Source of the DNA: JBDZUZ01 sp040255445
Lineage (GTDB): Bacteria > Planctomycetota > Phycisphaerae > Phycisphaerales > UBA1924
Reading direction: 5' to 3'
DNA: 25,330 nucleotides
Assembly: GCA_040255445.1 (NCBI GenBank)
Contig: JBDZUZ010000036.1
Coordinates: 1 to 25,330 of the forward strand
Below are positions 24,160 to 25,330 of this stretch, in pieces. The stretch's first letter is position 1; every line of letters begins with the position of its first letter. Both the position numbers and the translations under genes were made by a program. Below the pieces are notes generated by a model. That model had not been told where the DNA came from. It did not search any database and was given only the letters and a program-made list of their open reading frames with translations.

Positions 24160-25206
24160 TCAGCGGCCCGTCGGCGCTTTGTCTCGCGCCAGCGCATCGA
24201 GGTTGGCCCGCATCATCCTGAACCAGTCGCCATCGCCGAGCGGGTCCAGCGTACCGATCTCGACGCCCGCGAGGCGGGCGATGCGCTGGGCCATCGCCGG
24301 GTTGTACTGGGGCTCGACGTAGATGATGGAGACACCCTGCTGGCGGATCGCCTCGACTACCTTGGAGATCTCGCCGGGTGTGGGCTCGGCGCCCTCGAAA
24401 CTGCGGATCGCGGTGGCGACCGTGAAGCCGTACCGCTCGGCGATGCGGCCGAAGGCGTTGTGGTGCGTGACGATCGACTTGCCCTTCACCGAGCCGAGCC
24501 GGTCGCGGTACGCGAGATCCACCTCGCGGATCTGCTCGAGCAGCGTCCGCTGAGCATCGCGGAGGCGCTCGGCCGCCGCGGCGTCCCAGGCGTTCTTCTC
24601 GCGGAGCGAGGCCTCGATCGCGGCCGCCACCTGCGGGATCAGTTTTTCGACCAAGGCGGGGTCGAGCCAGAGGTGCTGATCGACGAGGCCGTGGTCGTGG
24701 CCTTCGTGGTTGTCATGGGCGTGGTCATCGTGGTCGTGTGCGTGATCGTGATCGTGCGCGTGGTCGTGGTCCGGGTGGTCACACGCGCCCTCGCCGGTGA
24801 CGCCTGCCGCGGCGGCGAACTCGACGACCTTGCGGCTCTCACGCGGCCGGCGCTCGAGCTCCTGCGCGAGCTTGGGCTCGAGGTTGAGACCGACATACAC
24901 GACGAGATCCGCCCGTGCCACCGTCGAGAGATCGCCGGGGGTGAGCTCGTACGAGTGCTCGGAGCGGCCGGGCGGGACGAGCATGGTGATCTTCGACCCG
25001 GCGGGCGCGAGGGGCTCGACCAGGCCTTTCAGCGGCGGGACGGAGACCACGATGTTCAGCGGCGTCGCCGGCGCCGGCCGCGCGATCTCACGCGGCTGCG
25101 CGTGCGCCACCGCCGCGGTCAGCACCACCGCCGCCGCGGCCACGATCGACCGCCATCCGCCCACCCGCGCCGTCCCTACACCGTCGCCCGCGATCGAAGC
25201 ACCCAT
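24160..25206 (-). CDS. znuA: Periplasmic zinc-binding protein ZnuA with His-rich loop
   Basis: Encodes 348 residues. It is a cluster A-I (ZnuA/TroA) substrate-binding protein that captures metal in the periplasm for the ZnuBC channel. A signal peptide with hydrophobic core I-V-A-A-A-A-V-V-L-T-A-A-V is cleaved probably after A-H-A (34-36). Metal ligands fit the family: H84 in R-S-E-H-S-Y, H178 in Q-H-L-W-L-D-P, H248/H249 in V-T-H-H-N-A-F and an acidic residue in the C-lobe (E298 or D321). Between 144 and 172 an Asp/His-rich loop carries 13 His residues, the hallmark of zinc-type members and unlike manganese-type ones. GGAG eight bases before the ATG fixes the start. The gene heads the operon znuA-znuC-znuB-small gene and follows a palindromic operator. 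Confidence 0.93.
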   Translation of the reverse strand: MGASIAGDGVGTARVGGWRSIVAAAAVVLTAAVAHAQPREIARPAPATPLNIVVSVPPLKGLVEPLAPAGSKITMLVPPGRSEHSYELTPGDLSTVARADLVVYVGLNLEPKLAQELERRPRESRKVVEFAAAAGVTGEGACDHPDHDHAHDHDHAHDHDDHAHDNHEGHDHGLVDQHLWLDPALVEKLIPQVAAAIEASLREKNAWDAAAAERLRDAQRTLLEQIREVDLAYRDRLGSVKGKSIVTHHNAFGRIAERYGFTVATAIRSFEGAEPTPGEISKVVEAIRQQGVSIIYVEPQYNPAMAQRIARLAGVEIGTLDPLGDGDWFRMMRANLDALARDKAPTGR

Positions 25207-25240
25207 GAGCCGATCTCCACCCCGGCGTGGTCGGCCGGGC

Positions 25241-25272
25241 TTATTGAGAATGGATCCTCAATAAGGATGATA
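25241..25272 (-). promoter_or_regulatory. Promoter and palindromic operator of the znu operon
   Basis: An 8-bp inverted repeat, TTATTGAG-N8-CTCAATAA (25241-25264), lies 34 bases before znuA. On the minus strand a -10-like TATCAT (25272-25267) sits just upstream, so the palindrome covers the expected transcription start. No clear -35 is seen. An AT-rich dyad in this position before a zinc importer is what a Fur-family regulator such as Zur would bind; that assignment is inferred. Confidence 0.65.
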
Positions 25273-25301
25273 GCCGGCCGCGGAAGGGTCGCGACCCCTC
25301 C

Positions 25302-25330
25302 GCGACCCCACCACCCCCACCACCCCCACC
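25302..25330. repeat. C-rich short tandem repeat at the window edge
   Basis: The last bases are a run of ACCACCCCC units (9 bases, at least two and a half copies, continuing beyond the window). The minus strand is correspondingly G-rich with several GGGG/GGG tracts, a possible G-quadruplex upstream of the znu promoter. Confidence 0.6.

Noticed and set aside
24705..24785. Repetitive GTGGTC/GTGATC units that look like a tandem repeat or CRISPR remnant
   Set aside because: They simply encode the Asp/His-rich loop of ZnuA in frame; there are no spacers.

Overview
The window is a high-GC (strong G/C third-position bias) bacterial chromosome segment with densely packed housekeeping genes and no phage, insertion sequence, CRISPR or rRNA/tRNA gene. 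The gene set suggests a motile Planctomycetota bacterium, perhaps class Phycisphaerae: the block flgK-flgL-fliW-csrA followed by two flagellins, futalosine-route menaquinone synthesis, an elongated K+-dependent membrane pyrophosphatase and a DUF2383 four-helix protein. This taxonomic reading is an inference from gene content; no phylogenetic marker was compared.

Layout. 1-6.9 kb (+): end of flgK, an oversized flgL, fliW, csrA, then two tandem flagellin genes, each with its own leader and terminator. FliW, CsrA and flagellin are the three parts of a known partner-switch circuit. The csrA leader and the first flagellin leader both contain hairpins that place an ACGGA motif in the loop. 7.0-8.0 kb (+): xerD recombinase. 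8.2-8.7 kb (-): DUF2383 protein, divergent from mqnC (9.0-10.5 kb, +), whose 3' end overlaps a Tat-exported metallo-beta-lactamase-fold hydrolase (-). 11.7-14.5 kb (+): efp with Asn at the usual modification site, then an AsmA/TamB-like envelope protein translationally coupled to aroK. trpF (-) overlaps the end of aroK and is divergent from citrate synthase (15.4-16.6 kb, +). 16.8-17.4 kb (+): a ParDE-type toxin-antitoxin pair with a clear promoter/operator. 17.5-17.9 kb (-): a small lipoprotein. 18.2-18.4 kb (+): rpsU. 18.7-21.5 kb (+): hppA, encoding a 933-residue membrane pyrophosphatase with an extra domain of about 140 residues. 21.55-21.92 kb (-): a gene-free stretch that looks like an independent minus-strand transcription unit, with promoter, folded leader, 13-base Shine-Dalgarno match, mini-ORF and terminator. 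22.0-25.2 kb (-): a zinc-type ABC importer operon znuA-znuC-znuB plus a small unknown gene, behind a palindromic operator.

The main candidates for something new are the minus-strand small transcript near 21.7 kb, the inserted His-containing domain of the pyrophosphatase, the CsrA-type hairpins of the flagellar block, and the Asn-type EF-P.
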